Below are positions 1-11,892 of a stretch of DNA of 64,000 bases, in pieces. Both the position numbers and the translations under genes were made by a program. The notes below the pieces were generated by a model, which worked only from the letters and a program-made list of their open reading frames with translations, searched no databases and had not been told where the DNA came from. Position 1 is the stretch's first letter. Every line of letters begins with the position of its first letter. Source of the DNA: Strongylocentrotus purpuratus (lineage: Eukaryota; Echinodermata; Echinoidea; Camarodonta; Strongylocentrotidae); the NCBI RefSeq assembly GCF_000002235.5, contig NW_022145605.1:30925274-30989273 (forward strand), read 5' to 3'.

Positions 1-1103
1 AGAGAGGGAGAGAGGAGTGTTTGTTTGTGTATGTGGGAGAGAGAAGGAAATATGGCAGTTAAGAGATAACATATGTATTTGGGTTATTCTGAGGAAGCTA
101 GGAACAGTGTGTAGTGGAAGTGTGGTCGGATGGTGTTTTTGTCGCATGGTGGGGAGGGGGGGGGGGGGTAGTAGTGTGTTTGCTTGGATGGGGTAATTTT
201 TTTTATGTTACAACTGATTTCATTTTTGTTTTCCTCAATTGTACAATCTATGTAATGAAAATGCTTTGAATTCATGTCAAGGAAAAATTAATTTGTGTCG
301 TTGAAATAATACAAACGAAAGTGATGCAGTGACTTTGAAGAGAGAGTTGAGAGGAGGAGCAAGCGGCTCTCCCCAGTAGGCTCGCGTGCACCATGGCTTC
401 GCCTCCCTCTTTCTGAAAATCTTGGATCCGCTGCTGAAACTGTGTATCATTCTCCGATTTATTCATATTAGTTGGCATTTCTTGCAAAATTATCCATCTT
501 TACAAAACGAATTATTAAATTTCCAATTGATATATTCGGATATCTTCTTCCTATTGCCAGCTCGTATATACAACACTATTGCTGAATGACCACTACCCAC
601 ATTTGGAAATATCTACTCTGTTGATAAAATCTTGTATCTGATATCAACCGTAAATCTAATCTACCTTGAAACATGGGATGGACTTGAGGCCATATATATC
701 TCCGTAATGAGGGGTTATGAATTCACCATATATCTATTCCTTCATGTTCATAAATTATCCTGTTCATGATAATGAGAGTAATGCTATCTAAAAGACGGTT
801 TCCTTCTCTGTTTAACTGTAAAATAGACTAAGTATTTTAATCCACACCTCGAATAACTGGTGCCATTTACACATAGAAAGCTATATGTCCTTTAGAATGA
901 ACACTGTTCTTTAGGTCTGCTTGATATAAGCCAGGTTCAGACCGTGGCTTCCTAGTCAGCGTAAGTTAATCTCTGTAGCAGTAAATACCTCATGAATATT
1001 ACACCATTAGTTGTCCACTCTCTTTTACTCGGACCAACTAGCCTCGATTAAGTTAACACGACCTTCCACCGATCCAGTCTTACTCAGTGTAACTTCCAGA
1101 AGT

Positions 1104-1309
1104 CAGAGGCGGATCCGGGATTTTACAAGGGGCGGGGGGAGGGGCGTGATTTGTACGAAATTGCAAACGCGAAGTCTTTACGGTTTGGGGCAGGGCCATG
1201 CATTTTAAGATGCTCTATGGTACATTCTGATACATTTCTGAGTAAACTAAACATTATTTATGTGATATTTTTTGTAAGGTAAAAGGGGATCCTGGATCCA
1301 CCCCTGGAA
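1104..1309. mobile_element. Short MITE with CAGxGGxGGATCC termini
   Basis: The left end reads CAGAGGCGGATCCGGGAT and the right end, read on the other strand, CAGGGGTGGATCCAGGAT. The two ends form imperfect terminal inverted repeats around about 206 bases. GAAGT lies on both outer sides and may be a 5-bp target duplication. There is no coding capacity. The equivalent element in copy B (about 6545-6717) has lost its left terminus. The superfamily cannot be settled from this. Confidence 0.6.
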
Positions 1310-1314
1310 GTGGT

Positions 1315-2357
1315 GGCGTCCGCACTAGTTCAGTTCAGTTCAGTTCATTTTATTCAAAACTATACTAAGCATGATATAATCTGTTACATAAAAAAGAGAC
1401 TGGTAATAGTACATCAATCAACATATTCTAACTTGATTACATCATAAACTGAATGGTTTTAGGACCCTTTTAGAAGCTAAGCTTGTGAGCGGGGCCCTGT
1501 TGTCAACAAAATACATACATTTACAATAAAAAGAATGTTACGTATGATTATATAATGGATGAAAATACTAAGCTACATAATTTAGAAGATACAAATACTC
1601 TCACACACACACACACACACACACGCCCACACACCCATACACAGCAAACACACTGACGAGTAGGTCCTTAGTGGTCAAAAAGCATTTCAGAATAAGAAAT
1701 TACTAAGATGCAAATAAAAACTATGTCAGTCTTTCAAGCAGGTACGTTTTAGATAAACTTTTAAATCTAGAAAGAGTTGTACTATTTTTTTTATATCATC
1801 AGGCAGACTGTTCCATTCTTTAATGCAAGAGATATGGAAAGAGGTCAGAATGACATTTGTTCTTGCAAAGGGCTGTCGAATAAGACACCTTTGACGTGTA
1901 TTATAATTTTGAATTTGCGAGTTCTGACGGAATAAATCTTTTAACGTACATTCATGAGGCATAGACTTAAGATTAAAGATAAGCAACATGCAATTGAACG
2001 ACACAAGTCCACTTAGTGGTAATATTCTTAGTCGTAGGAACAATGGAGAACTTGGATGTCTATAATAAGAATTAGTAATAAGCCGTATTGCCTTCTTCTG
2101 CCATACTCTCAACTTATCAAGATATGACTTAAAAGTGTTTCCCCAAGCAACATTACAATATGTCAAATAAGGAAGAATAATACTATTATATAATGTTATC
2201 AGCACTCTTTTAAGTAAAATAAATTTTAATCTAAAAATGATACCTACACTACGGGACAACTTTGTGCATACAGCATCTAAATGATTTCTCCAAGATAAAT
2301 GCTCATCCATGGTTAACCCTAAGAACTGAACATTTTCACTAAGCGCAACATCATGGC
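1315..2357 (-). mobile_element. CR1/L2-group LINE, 5'-truncated copy A
   Basis: On the minus strand this holds the end of ORF2 (C-terminal part downstream of the reverse transcriptase palm), a 3' UTR with a CA microsatellite (1601-1624), and a 3' terminus made of a TGAAC tandem repeat (about 1319-1338). A short tandem repeat tail instead of poly-A is typical of CR1/L2-type elements. It is over 95% alike by eye to the matching part of copy B. The 5' side is cut at about 2357. Confidence 0.75.
1726..2357 (-). pseudogene. LINE ORF2 C-terminal fragment (copy A)
   Basis: This is the C-terminal ~200 residues of the LINE polyprotein: the post-palm region with WRNHLD, YCNVAWGN and the terminal WNSLPDDIKK segment typical of CR1/Jockey-group elements. 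It reads through an 8-base A run (minus strand) to a natural-looking stop at 1726. Copy B has only 7 bases there and is frameshifted, so A keeps the more authentic C-terminus. The first 12 or so codons of the open frame (2358-2394) derive from a neighbouring repeat and are not LINE. It cannot make a working protein alone. Confidence 0.75.
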
Positions 2358-2456
2358 CTCGGGTGAATATGCATGTGACACCTGTTCTACACATTTTTAC
2401 ATAATAGCAGTGAAGGGATGTCCCTTTGTCTACCTGAGGAACTGTATATTTTGTCC
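2358..2456 (+). repeat. Half of a foldback repeat also at 19615-19717
   Basis: The segment running from GGTGAATATGCATGTGACAC to the CTGAGGAACTGTATATTTT motif recurs at 19615-19720. There an inverted partner (19546-19620) makes a palindrome. Here only one arm is present, and it abuts the truncated LINE. No coding potential. Confidence 0.65.
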
Positions 2457-3059
2457 GCTTTCATTGTCTGTCATGTTCATAGTGTGTTGAAAGAAATTGG
2501 AAAACCTGTCAATGCGAAACAAGTTCGACAGACTCTATCCAAACTATCTATTGTTTCTCCGTTTGTCATCTACTACTCAAAGAATGCCAATAAATGGGAA
2601 ACCAAAATTCCCCTTCGCATTTCAAGTATGTAATTACTCACACACACAAATTGGTTAATACACCTTGTAACCAGTCTTATATTTTCTTTCTACTGCTCGT
2701 CTCTTTTCATTGCCTGGCACTTATAGAATCCTCTTTGTATCAAACATTAACTCAAATCAAACTCTTATAATACTCATTATGTATGCTTCGTATTTATTAA
2801 GTTGATATATCAAATGAAATTTCAATATTTAGCTCCTCTTATTTATAGCTAGGAATATCCATCACTCCTCAGCTTTCACAATGTTGTAAAATTAGTTGAT
2901 CTTTGTTGATGTTATATAACATTCACTGTATATCTACATGTATGTACTTTTAATGCCCTGCATTTTCCAGTAAAATGGAATTGTCCTGGGCTATTGTTCT
3001 CCTTTGTTGTGCAAGTTTGAACAATAAAGTGATGTTTTTAAAAAAAATGTTCTTAAAAA
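2457..3059. other. AT-rich stretch, nothing recognised
   Basis: I see no exon, RNA gene or repeat boundary here. A short open frame at 2418-2633 has no recognisable protein features and begins inside a repeat. Confidence 0.4.
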
Positions 3060-3245
3060 AACGTTGGGAAAACGGTTTTTGAAATTCCGAATTCCTTTCA
3101 TAAATATCTTGACAATCAGACTGGCGATCAGCTTCTCAACGTCATGGGATTCCTTACTGACCTAATGGTTTATAATAATGATTGTTGCATGAGCTAAATC
3201 CAGGATTTCGTTTAGAATCTGAGACAAAGAAAATCAATCCCTTTG
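3060..3245 (+). repeat. Dispersed repeat D1, copy 1
   Basis: Shares the pattern CATAAATATCTTGA..ATCAGAC.GGCGATC through CATGAGCTAAATCCAGGAT with 62240-62370 in the same orientation, and with 42970-43080 inverted. Three copies in one window indicate a genome-wide interspersed repeat. It is noncoding. Confidence 0.7.
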
Positions 3246-3639
3246 AGGCTAATTTGTTTAATATTTCATAGTCATATCCACACATTTTAAAAGTTCTCTA
3301 TGGCTATATGGAAAATGCCTATAGGTTGTTTTAGGGAGGCTTTTGCGATAGTGTATTTTGTTTCCTGCTCTTAACAACCGGTTTTAAGGGGTCATGAATC
3401 TTCGTAGAATGTAGGTCTTGTTTCGTGTTCATCATCTGAGCTCAAATGTTCTTCCAGGCTCTTGTACACTGAAGAGCCTTCTCATTTGCTGCCACTAGGT
3501 CTTCCAGGCAGCACTGGTCATCTAGGAGAATGGGCATCTTAAAAGGTGTGGCATATATTGCAAGAATGTTCCACTCTCACAGTTAGTGTGTGTGTCATCT
3601 GTGTATCCCCATTTATGCGTTGTATTTGCATCGCCCAAC

Positions 3640-4440
3640 CCCTGTGCAAAGCATATTGAGAGACTTCCACATCTCCCAGTCACATATATGGCCAGGTGGA
3701 AGCTGGAATCGGTAGCTTGGTTTTATATGGAGAGCGTCAGCATCATAATTGCAAAATAAACTAAATGCTTACCGAAAGAACCTAATAGATACGACACAAT
3801 AATCCAAGCCTTTGTGTTGGGAAGAAAAGCATCTTGTAACCCTGTTCACGTTTTGGGCTTGTATCCATTTTCAATTTACCACTGTTATGATGTTTAGCTG
3901 ATATTTCCCTCTCTATTATATCAGGGCTGCCCCACACAAAACGAAATAAACGGGTAGATTTTTTTCTTCTTCATTTATACGGTTAATAAGGCTGGAGAAT
4001 TATTGCGTTGTATCTAAACGGTCAATATGAGTTGAGTGTCTTCATGATCTTTGATCGTAACTACTGGGAAGTATTTTAAAATAGAAAAGGTAATAGAGGG
4101 TAACCTTGTCTAACAACTCTCTAAACTTTCTAAGTCTGTATAGAGCACCTTAATATCATTTATAAAGTTAGAACCGAAATTCTTAAAAGGCCAATATTTG
4201 TAAGACAATAGAATGACTAACTGAATCTAATTCTCTTTTGGAATCTAAACTAAGAATGATAGCAGACAGATTTTGCATTGTGGTAAATAACATATCCGTG
4301 ATTGATCAAGGTACCTCTCCGACATGTCGTTTCTTTAATAAAGTTACTTGATCTGGGTAAATTAGGTCATCTTTAGTGTTCTTCATCTTCTCAGCTATGA
4401 CATTCGAGGCAACTTTAGTATTAAATTAATCAGAGATGGT
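3640..4440 (-). pseudogene. Decayed L1/Tx1-group LINE reverse transcriptase
   Basis: Translating the minus strand in patches gives recognisable L1/Tx1 RT segments in order. First a finger region with YPDQVTLLKKRHVGEVP (about 4370-4310). Next IILSLDSKRELDSV, where the family has LDxxKAFD. Then NFGSNFINDIKVLYTDLES (about 4180-4120), the block preceding the catalytic palm. Finally a segment resembling the post-palm WGSxxxIKRE region (about 3930-3870). Frameshifts and stops separate them, and the YxDD-bearing part is missing. The element is dead and its ends are not resolved; it may extend to about 3280. Confidence 0.6.
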
Positions 4441-4825
4441 TGGTTCGTTTGTTTTACCTGACCGCGCTAAGAATGCATGAGCTTGTAAGTAAGTAACTAT
4501 AAGTTTGCTAATGCGTGTTTTCGCGTGTTTTTTGTATTTTGGTAGTTGGAAAAAAGGATGAAATTACACAAGTTTATGTTCGCTTGTTCTACCCATTACA
4601 CATTCAACAATAAATTGATGAGATATCATTGAAAGGGACAGCGAACATTTGCTGGGATACCATTTTCTGATGTAGGAATTCTAAACCCTGATATTTCATG
4701 CGCTCATTTATCTCACCACCTGGTCAACAGTAGCAGATTAGCGCATAACTTTCCTGCGGCTTGGATCATGGGGTAAAAAGAGAGCGGCTTCAGTCCACTC
4801 CTTCCCTATCACCTCCCTGTTACAA
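4441..4825. other. No feature recognised
   Basis: AT-rich sequence between the LINE remnant and the start of repeat block copy B. The short minus-strand frame at 4738-4941 spans the block border and looks like chance. Confidence 0.35.
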
Positions 4826-5247
4826 GTAAGTAGAATCTTCAACGCCAAGAAACGCCTTGCGTCTGCGCACATAGTTGCATCAATAACCGCACGCAACATG
4901 CTAATGACATCCTTCCTTTTCCCGCATATCTCGGACTTCAATTCATTTCAATTTAATTCTATCTTTATGCACCACGGTAATTCTAAGTATGATTGTGTAT
5001 CACGTTACAGTATACTGCAGTCGGTGTATTACCTGAATATGAATGATTGATAATGAATTTCTAATCGGTCGTGACGATTCGATATATCTATTGTATTTTG
5101 TCATTACTAATCCATTAGTAAATTAAAACTGAATGTAGTTTCCACTTTCATTTTCAAGGATCCCAAGTAAGAATTATTTGTCCTAGCTAGTCATAGAAAA
5201 CAGAAACTCGAAAAGCTACACAGGGTATGGAGGGAGAAAAAAAAAGT

Positions 5248-5278
<31 letters not shown>

Positions 5279-5293
5279 TTAGAGAAAGAGAGT

Positions 5294-5358
<65 letters not shown>

Positions 5359-7757
5359 TGGGAGAGAGAGATAGAGAGAGATAGGGCAGTTAAGAGATAA
5401 CATATGTATTTGGGTTATTCTGAGGAGGCTAGGAACAGTGTGTAGTGGAAGTGTGGTCGGGTGGTGTGTGTGTGTCGCATGGTGGGGAGGAGGGGGGGGG
5501 GGGAGGGGGTAGTAGTGTGTTTGGTTGGTTTGGGTTATTTGTTTTATGTTGCAACTGATTTCATTTTTGTTTTCATCAATTGTACAATCTATGTTATGAA
5601 AATGTTTTGAATTCATGTCAAGGAAAAACAACTGTATTTTATTTCTAAAATTAATTTTGTCGTTGAAATCAATAACAAAAAAATATTGAAGAAAAAAAAA
5701 TAATTATGCACCACCTCATAGACTAAAATTTCGAAACAACGGAAATGAGAACAGAATGAGAAGAGGGATGAGTATAGTTAGGTACACGGATCTGAGAAGC
5801 AAATAAAATTTTAGATTGAGAAAAGGGTAAAGATACAAACGAAAGAAGAGGGAGATGCAGTGACTTTGACGAGAGAGAGTTGAGAGGAGGATCAAGCGGC
5901 TCTCCCCAGTAGCCTCGCGTGCAAAATGGCTTCGCCTCCCTTTTTCTGAAAATCTTGGATCTGCTGCTGAAACTGTGTATCATTCTCCGATTCAATCATA
6001 TTAGTTGGCATTTCTTGCAAAATTATCCATCTTTACAAAACGAATTATTAAATTTCCAATTGATTTATTCGGATATCTTCTTCCTATTGTCAGCTCGTAT
6101 ATACAACACTATTGCTGAATGACCACTACCCACATTTGGAAATATCTACTCTGTTGATAAAATCTTGAAGTGTATCTGATATCAACCGTAAATCTAATCT
6201 ACCTTGAATCATGGGAAGGACTTGACGCCGTATATATATCTCCGTAATGAGGGGTTATGAATTCACCATATATCTATTCCTTCATGTTCATAAATAATCC
6301 TGTTCATGATAATGAGAGTAATGCTATCTAAAGACGGTTTCCTTCTCTGTTTAACTGTGAAATAGACTAAGTATTTTAATCCACACCTCAAATAACTGGT
6401 GCCATTTACACAAAGAAAGCTATATGTCCTTTTAAAATGAACACTGTTCTTTAGGTTTGCTTGATATAAGCCAGGTTCAGACCGTGGCTTCCTAGTCAGC
6501 GTAAGTTAATCTCTGTAGCAGTAAATACCTCATGAATATTTAACTGGGGGAGGGGCGTGATTTGTACGAAATTGCAAACGCGAAGTCTTTACGGTTTGGG
6601 GTAGGGCTGTGCATTTTAAGATGCTCTATGGTACATTCTGATACATTTCTGAGTAAACTAAACATTATTTATGTGATATTTTTTGTAAGGTAAAAGGGGA
6701 TCCTGGATCCACCCCTGGAAGTGGTGGCGTCCGCACTAGTTCAGTTCAGTTCAGTTCATTTTATTCAAAACTATACTAAGCATGATATAATCTGTTACAT
6801 AAAAAGGAGACTGCTAATAGTACATCAATCAACATATTCTAACTTGATTACATCATAAACTGAATGGTTTTAGGACCCCTTTAGAAGCTAAGCTTGTGAG
6901 CGGGGCCCTGTTGTCAACAAAATACATACATTTACAATAAAAAGAATGTTACGTATGATTATATAATGGATGAAAATACTAAGCTACATAATTAAGAAGA
7001 TACAAATACTCTCACACACACACACACACACACACACGCCCATACACAGCAAACACACTGACGAGTAGGTCCTTAGTGGTCAAAAAGCATTTCAGAATAA
7101 GAAATTACTAAGATGCAAATAAAAACTATGTCAGTCTTTCAAGCAGGTACGTTTTAGATAAACTTTTAAATCTAGAAAGAATTGTACTATTTTTTTATAT
7201 CATCAGGCAGACTGTTCCATTCTTTAATGCAAGAGATATGGAAAGAGGTCAGAATGACATTTGTTCTTGCAAAGGGCTGTCGAATAAGACACCTTTGACG
7301 TGTATTATAATTATGAATTTGCGAGTTCTGACGGAATAAATCTTTTAACGTACATTCATGAGGCATAGACTTAAGCTTAAAGATAAGCAACATGCAATTG
7401 AACGACACAAGTCCACTTAGTGGTAACATTCTTAGTCGAAGGAACAATGGAGAACTTGGATGTCTATAATAAGAATTAGTAATAAGCCGTATTGCCTTCT
7501 TCTGCCATACTCTCAACTTATCAAGATATGACTTAAAAGTGTTTCCCCAAGCAACATTACAATATGTCAAATAAGGAAGAATAATACTATTATATAATGT
7601 TATCAGCACTCTTTTAGGTAAAATAAATTTTAATCTAAAAATGATACCTACACTACGGGACAACTTTGTGCATACAGCATCTAAATGATTTCTCCAAGAT
7701 AAATGCTCATCCATGGTTAACCCTAAGAACTGAACATTTTCACTAAGCGCAACATCA
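4826..7757. repeat. Duplicated block, copy B
   Basis: This is the most complete copy of the block. 4826-5800 matches copy C (13863-14113 plus 21242-21660), and 5380-7757 matches copy A. It therefore joins both other copies into one unit. It contains a GA/GT microsatellite (5245-5355), the MITE remnant, and the 3' half of the CR1/L2 LINE. The junction at about 5083-5086 is the unoccupied version of the site where the 7.1 kb element inserted in copy C. Confidence 0.8.
5245..5375. repeat. GA/GT microsatellite
   Basis: Runs of (GA)n, then (GT)n, then mixed GA, within copy B. A GA-rich equivalent lies at 21385-21535 in copy C and at 1-50 in copy A. Confidence 0.9.
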
Positions 7758-8925
7758 TGGCCTCCAACATTAAGAAAAGTAATGCCATCTGGAAGCTTTT
7801 TACCCTTGGAGCGAAAAATAACACATTTGGTCTTTTGAACATTCAACAATAACTTATTACAACAATACCATGCATACAGTTTCTGAATCTCTTGATTCGC
7901 AATTAGTAATAAACCTTCAGCCTTCTTATCAGCCAACAGCAAGCTGGTATCATCACCAAAAAGTGAGTATGAGAATAATGTTGATGAGTGTATTATATCA
8001 TTTATATAGATCAGAAACAACAGGGGACCAAGAACAGAACCCTGAGGTACACCATATTTAATAGAAGCAAGTTGAGAATTAGTACCATTCACCACAACAA
8101 ATTGTGTCCTGTCAAACAAATAGCTTTGGAACCAAGACAATGCTACACCACGTATTCCATAATGCTCAAGTTTCCTGAGGAGGATGCCATGGTCAATAGT
8201 ATCAAACGCCTTTAATAGATCTAAGAATATCCCTAAACAATACTTGTCTCCATCAATAGCTTTTATGATATTACTTAATAATTTAAACACTCCCATTTGT
8301 GTGGAGAAGTGCTTACGGAAACCACACTGCTGAGGAATCAAGATATTCTTTTTAGATAGAAACTCATTTAAGCGTTTATGAATTATTTTCTCAAGAATTT
8401 TAGAAAAGATTGGTAACAATGCTATTGGCCTGTAATTAATGACGTTTTTACGGTCAGATTTTGTATACATTGGTACCACTTTAGCTACCTTGAGTTTATC
8501 AGGAACAACTCCCTGAGATAAAGACATATTCATGATTTTACACAAGGGATCAATAAAAAGGTGAATGCACTCCTTTATAATCCTAGGTGAAATATAATCA
8601 GAACCACTAGATTTAGATGGTTTCAAAGACAACACAATATCGATGATCTCAGATTTCGAAGTTGGTTTTAGAAACATTGACGCATTATCATCACACTGTT
8701 TCATATAATATTGAAAAGATTGTGGTACTTGAGGAATGTCTGCACTGATTTTCATGGGTAATCCAATGAAATATATATTAAAACTTTCAGCCTTATTCTT
8801 GGCAGAAGAAAGAAGTACTCCATTAAAATCCATCTCTTGAGGGAGTGAATGCCTATTTGACCGACCAAACAATTCATTGATATGAGACCAAGTTTTCCTA
8901 ATATCACCTTTAACGACAGTCGACC
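6739..8925 (-). mobile_element. CR1/L2-group LINE, copy B
   Basis: A non-LTR retrotransposon on the minus strand with its 3' terminus at the TGAAC repeats near 6741-6758. It has a CA microsatellite in the 3' UTR (7014-7038) and an ORF2 reaching to about 8925. The endonuclease domain and ORF1 are absent, so the copy is 5'-truncated just upstream of the reverse transcriptase, at a GTCGACCTCAACCC direct repeat (8918 and 8936). That short repeat may mark the insertion junction. Confidence 0.8.
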
Positions 8926-8947
8926 TCAACCCACTAGTCGACCTCAA
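7187..8947 (-). pseudogene. LINE reverse transcriptase (ORF2, RT and C-terminal part)
   Basis: The open frame gives about 586 residues. Family RT blocks are visible: VVPMYTKSDRKNVINYRPIA (about residue 160), KILEKIIHKRL, QQCGFRKHFST, a FLDLLKAFDTIDH palm block with catalytic Asp, GVPQGSVLGPLLFLIYINDI, and an FGDD catalytic box where relatives normally have FADD. This is followed by thumb and C-terminal regions ending WNSLPDDIKK. A 7-base homopolymer (8 in copy A) truncates the last 20 or so residues by frameshift. The endonuclease is missing and the first codons may come from flanking DNA. The enzyme would prime reverse transcription of LINE RNA, but this copy looks inactive. The RT block order and TGAAC tail favour the CR1/L2 group. 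Confidence 0.8.
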
Positions 8948-9250
8948 CCCACCTTCCGCATCTAAACCGTTCCAATTCTAATTTTCGATTGTAAACAAAC
9001 AACCCTCGTGACAGGTCGAAGATACTCCGAGTGCAAAGTGAGAGCATCCACATGGTCAAATTTAATACGCTACCCTCTAGACGTGTCAGCGCGTTACTCC
9101 TGGATAAATCCAGGAGTAAATCGGTCGGGGTAAAGGTAGGAGTAGCGAACACGACCATCGTTCAGACGATCACTACCCCGACCTTTAAGCCGACCTCACC
9201 ATTTTTACGCCGACTAGCTCTTAACACGACCTTTGCCCCGACCAAAATTG
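8917..9250. repeat. Hairpin-rich repeat abutting the LINE 5' end
   Basis: The stretch is rich in short CGACC motifs (CCCCGACCTTT, GCCGACCTCACC). It contains local inverted repeats, e.g. GGTCGGGGTAAAGGT near 9122 against ACCCCGACCTTTAAGCCGACC near 9174. The GC content exceeds that of its neighbours. It is probably a nonautonomous element fragment; ends are not defined. Confidence 0.4.
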
Positions 9251-11400
9251 CCATTGCCTAAACAAGACTATATGACCATAGATATTCACCATGGTATTAT
9301 CATTATCTTTAATGGTTATGGCTGTACATATAAAACGATCTGAATCACTAATCAATGTATGGTTCACTTCATAATCTAAACCCAGTCGACAGAGTATCAT
9401 TACTCTGCATGAATGGTTTGCACCGTTTAACAAAAAAGAAATCTCCTCTGCCATTCTTCTAACTAATCATATTCTTCTTTAGCTGAAATATATGTTTCTT
9501 GATGGAATAAAATATCGTTTCCCCCTCCGTCCAACAGAATACCCCTTTCTTCTATATTGGGATCGAATACATTTTGTTTTGTATGATAGGAGTAATATTT
9601 GTGTATCATTTAAAATCATTTTTAATGTAATGAAAACCCGATGCTTTGAAAAAAGCAAAGTATTTCCAGGCATGCAACTTCTTTATAAATAGAAAGCATG
9701 GACTATTGTGAACAAATATAATAGTCACATCATGTTTACATGAGCTGGGTATATTACTAATTTTTGTCTCATAACAAAAATAAACAATAGAACTGAAATA
9801 CCAGAATGAAGTTTGAGAAGCACACTCGTTTACTCGAAACCCTAGTAGTAAACTGATCTACATGGAAGTAGATCTTCCCTGAATGTTTGATTCAATACAA
9901 ACACTGCACTCTTTAAGGAAAGAAGACAAAATGATGTAGAATGTTTGAGGAGAGAATGATACAAACTAAAGGGTTACGACATGGGGGTAACCGAAAGCCT
10001 CAATTTAGGAATACTTTCGTTCATTTACTCATTTATTGATTCGTTTATTTCAACCTACTTATTCAGGATCGAATATTAGCAACACAATATTTTGTTTTAA
10101 CCACGGTCCTGATCAAGGATATAAGCCTTTCGAATACAACATCAGCTACTAAAAATTATAAATGCCCGTAACACTCTTGGCATCCCTTTTCCTTCTTTTT
10201 TACAAAAGAATATTTACATAAAAAGAAAGATGCAATTTGATATAGAAAGGTCAAGAGAAAGAAGATGATAACAAGTATAGAAGAGAGGGAGAGAGAAAAC
10301 AAAAACTGAAGGAATAATACGTACGACAAATATAAGGCAGAGAGAATGAATGAACAAAGGAATTTCGCACAAGAAGTGAAATATTGAGAGGACATTAAGG
10401 AAAGGGGGGAATTAAATTTTAAGGGACAGTAGAATAGAAGAAGTAAGATGTTTTACTATGACAATGCCCCTGAATAAGGACATACAACATTAATAGAGAT
10501 TTAAATTAGATAAAAAGTAATTTTGTTCATTTAATGCATTTGACGATTATTCATATAAGTCACATTTAACACCTTTTTTAAAACATGATATACTTTATTT
10601 TCAGTCATTTTTGTTGCAAAGAATTTCATCGTTTGGATTGCAAAGAGATACAAAGTTTTTGTTTGACTTACCAGAGAAAACCCCCCGCACAAGGCAAGGA
10701 ATATCCTTAGTCCACTCACAGGTAAATCAACCATGATGATGGTTTTCTTTCACAAATCCCCCTCTTAGATAGATATTGTCAATGGAGTCAAAGAGTTATG
10801 AAGAATTTTGAGACAAATCATGAACCTTTAAATACTTTCACCCTGGTTAGGAATCAAGGAAAGTCATCTCCTTTCTTCTCAAAATGTTAGTAACCAGTGT
10901 TTTACTCCCTTTCTGAAGACTGAACCAGTTGTACTCAAATTTGGAAGTCTCCTTCTAATAATCTGCTCATTTAAAGCATGAAAATCCCAACAGAAGAACC
11001 AAGGAATCACTAAAGATGAAGATGATTTAGCACGCTTTGCTGAAAAAACGCTGTTATCTTGGTACGTTTAGTTTGCGAAATGCTCAATGAGAGAATGACG
11101 CAAATGAGAGACAAATGTACAATAGTTTTATAATTGCAGCCTGCTGAAATGATGCGAGGCGTTTATCACCATGGTATCACATTTTGTTATGTTTTCGTGT
11201 AATGAAGTGCCTGACTGCCTGCGATGTATTGATGCGATAAATGGTTTATCTATAATTGATATCCCAGTCATATAAGTCCAGGCATTATTTGATATGACCT
11301 CCCACTAATTGCAACAGAAAGTCTGTCAACTGTTTTATACCCCGAAATATGTCCTCTAGCTATCTATAACATATCAAAACTCTTAAGGAATCCTGGTGGG
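9251..11400. other. Unassigned AT-rich region
   Basis: About 2.1 kb with no exon-like frame, no RNA gene and no repeat I can match elsewhere in the window. The open frames here are short and low in coding character. 10250-10420 is purine-rich on the plus strand. Confidence 0.4.
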
Positions 11401-11404
11401 GGAG

Positions 11405-11830
11405 AGTGCCATGGCGGCCATTTTTTAAAAATGGCCGTCATAAACCAGATTTCCCTATATCTCTGCTTTCAAATAACATAGAGCTTTTATTGTAGGTGCT
11501 AAACATACATTTTCAGGGACAAGGAATCAAATGAAGACTGAAAACAAATCAAGACGCTAAACCTGGCCAAAGAGCCGAGACAGCAGCCATTTTCCAAAAT
11601 GGCCGCCATAAAGATGATATTTCCCAATATCTTCCTTCTAAATGACTTTGGGGTTTGATTTTCACTGATAAATATACATTTTATGGGGCTAGGATTCAAA
11701 TGAATTATATTTCAATGAGCTAAACCTGACCAAAAAGCCTAAATGGCAGCCATTTTCCAAAATGGCCGCCATTAACCTGATATTTCCCAATATTTCAGCT
11801 TCTTAATGACTAAGGGCTGAGATTTCAGCG
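11405..11830. repeat. Three degenerate tandem units with GCCATTTT/AAAATGGC palindromes
   Basis: Three units of about 160-175 bases each begin with a near-perfect palindrome of the type GCCATTTTCCAAAATGGCC (near 11418, 11587 and 11749). Each is followed by shared text ('GATATTTCCCAATAT', then 'AAATGACT...', then 'AAATATACATTTT', then 'GCTAAACCTG'). The palindromes could form hairpins. No coding. Confidence 0.7.
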
Positions 11831-11892
11831 CTCAATTTACACTAAAAAAAAGTCAAAAAGTCAAAAAAAAAGTTTACACCTAGAAAATTGCT

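Larger units (their letters stand above)
1..2357. repeat. Duplicated block, copy A
   Basis: This stretch matches 5380-7757 (copy B) nearly base for base at an offset of about 5.33-5.4 kb, including the flank, a MITE remnant and the LINE 3' end. Copy A has a roughly 150-base internal deletion near 280-310 relative to B. It keeps about 130 bases (near 1000-1132) that B lost. It starts before the window edge. Homology with B ends at about 2357, inside the LINE coding region, where the sequence switches to a different dispersed repeat. A recent segmental duplication or a large mobile unit would both explain it. Confidence 0.85.

Noticed and set aside
386..589. Conserved 67-codon frame present in copy A and copy B (5919-6122)
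   Set aside because: Conserved because the whole block is duplicated. Substitutions are not concentrated at third positions and no motif is present.
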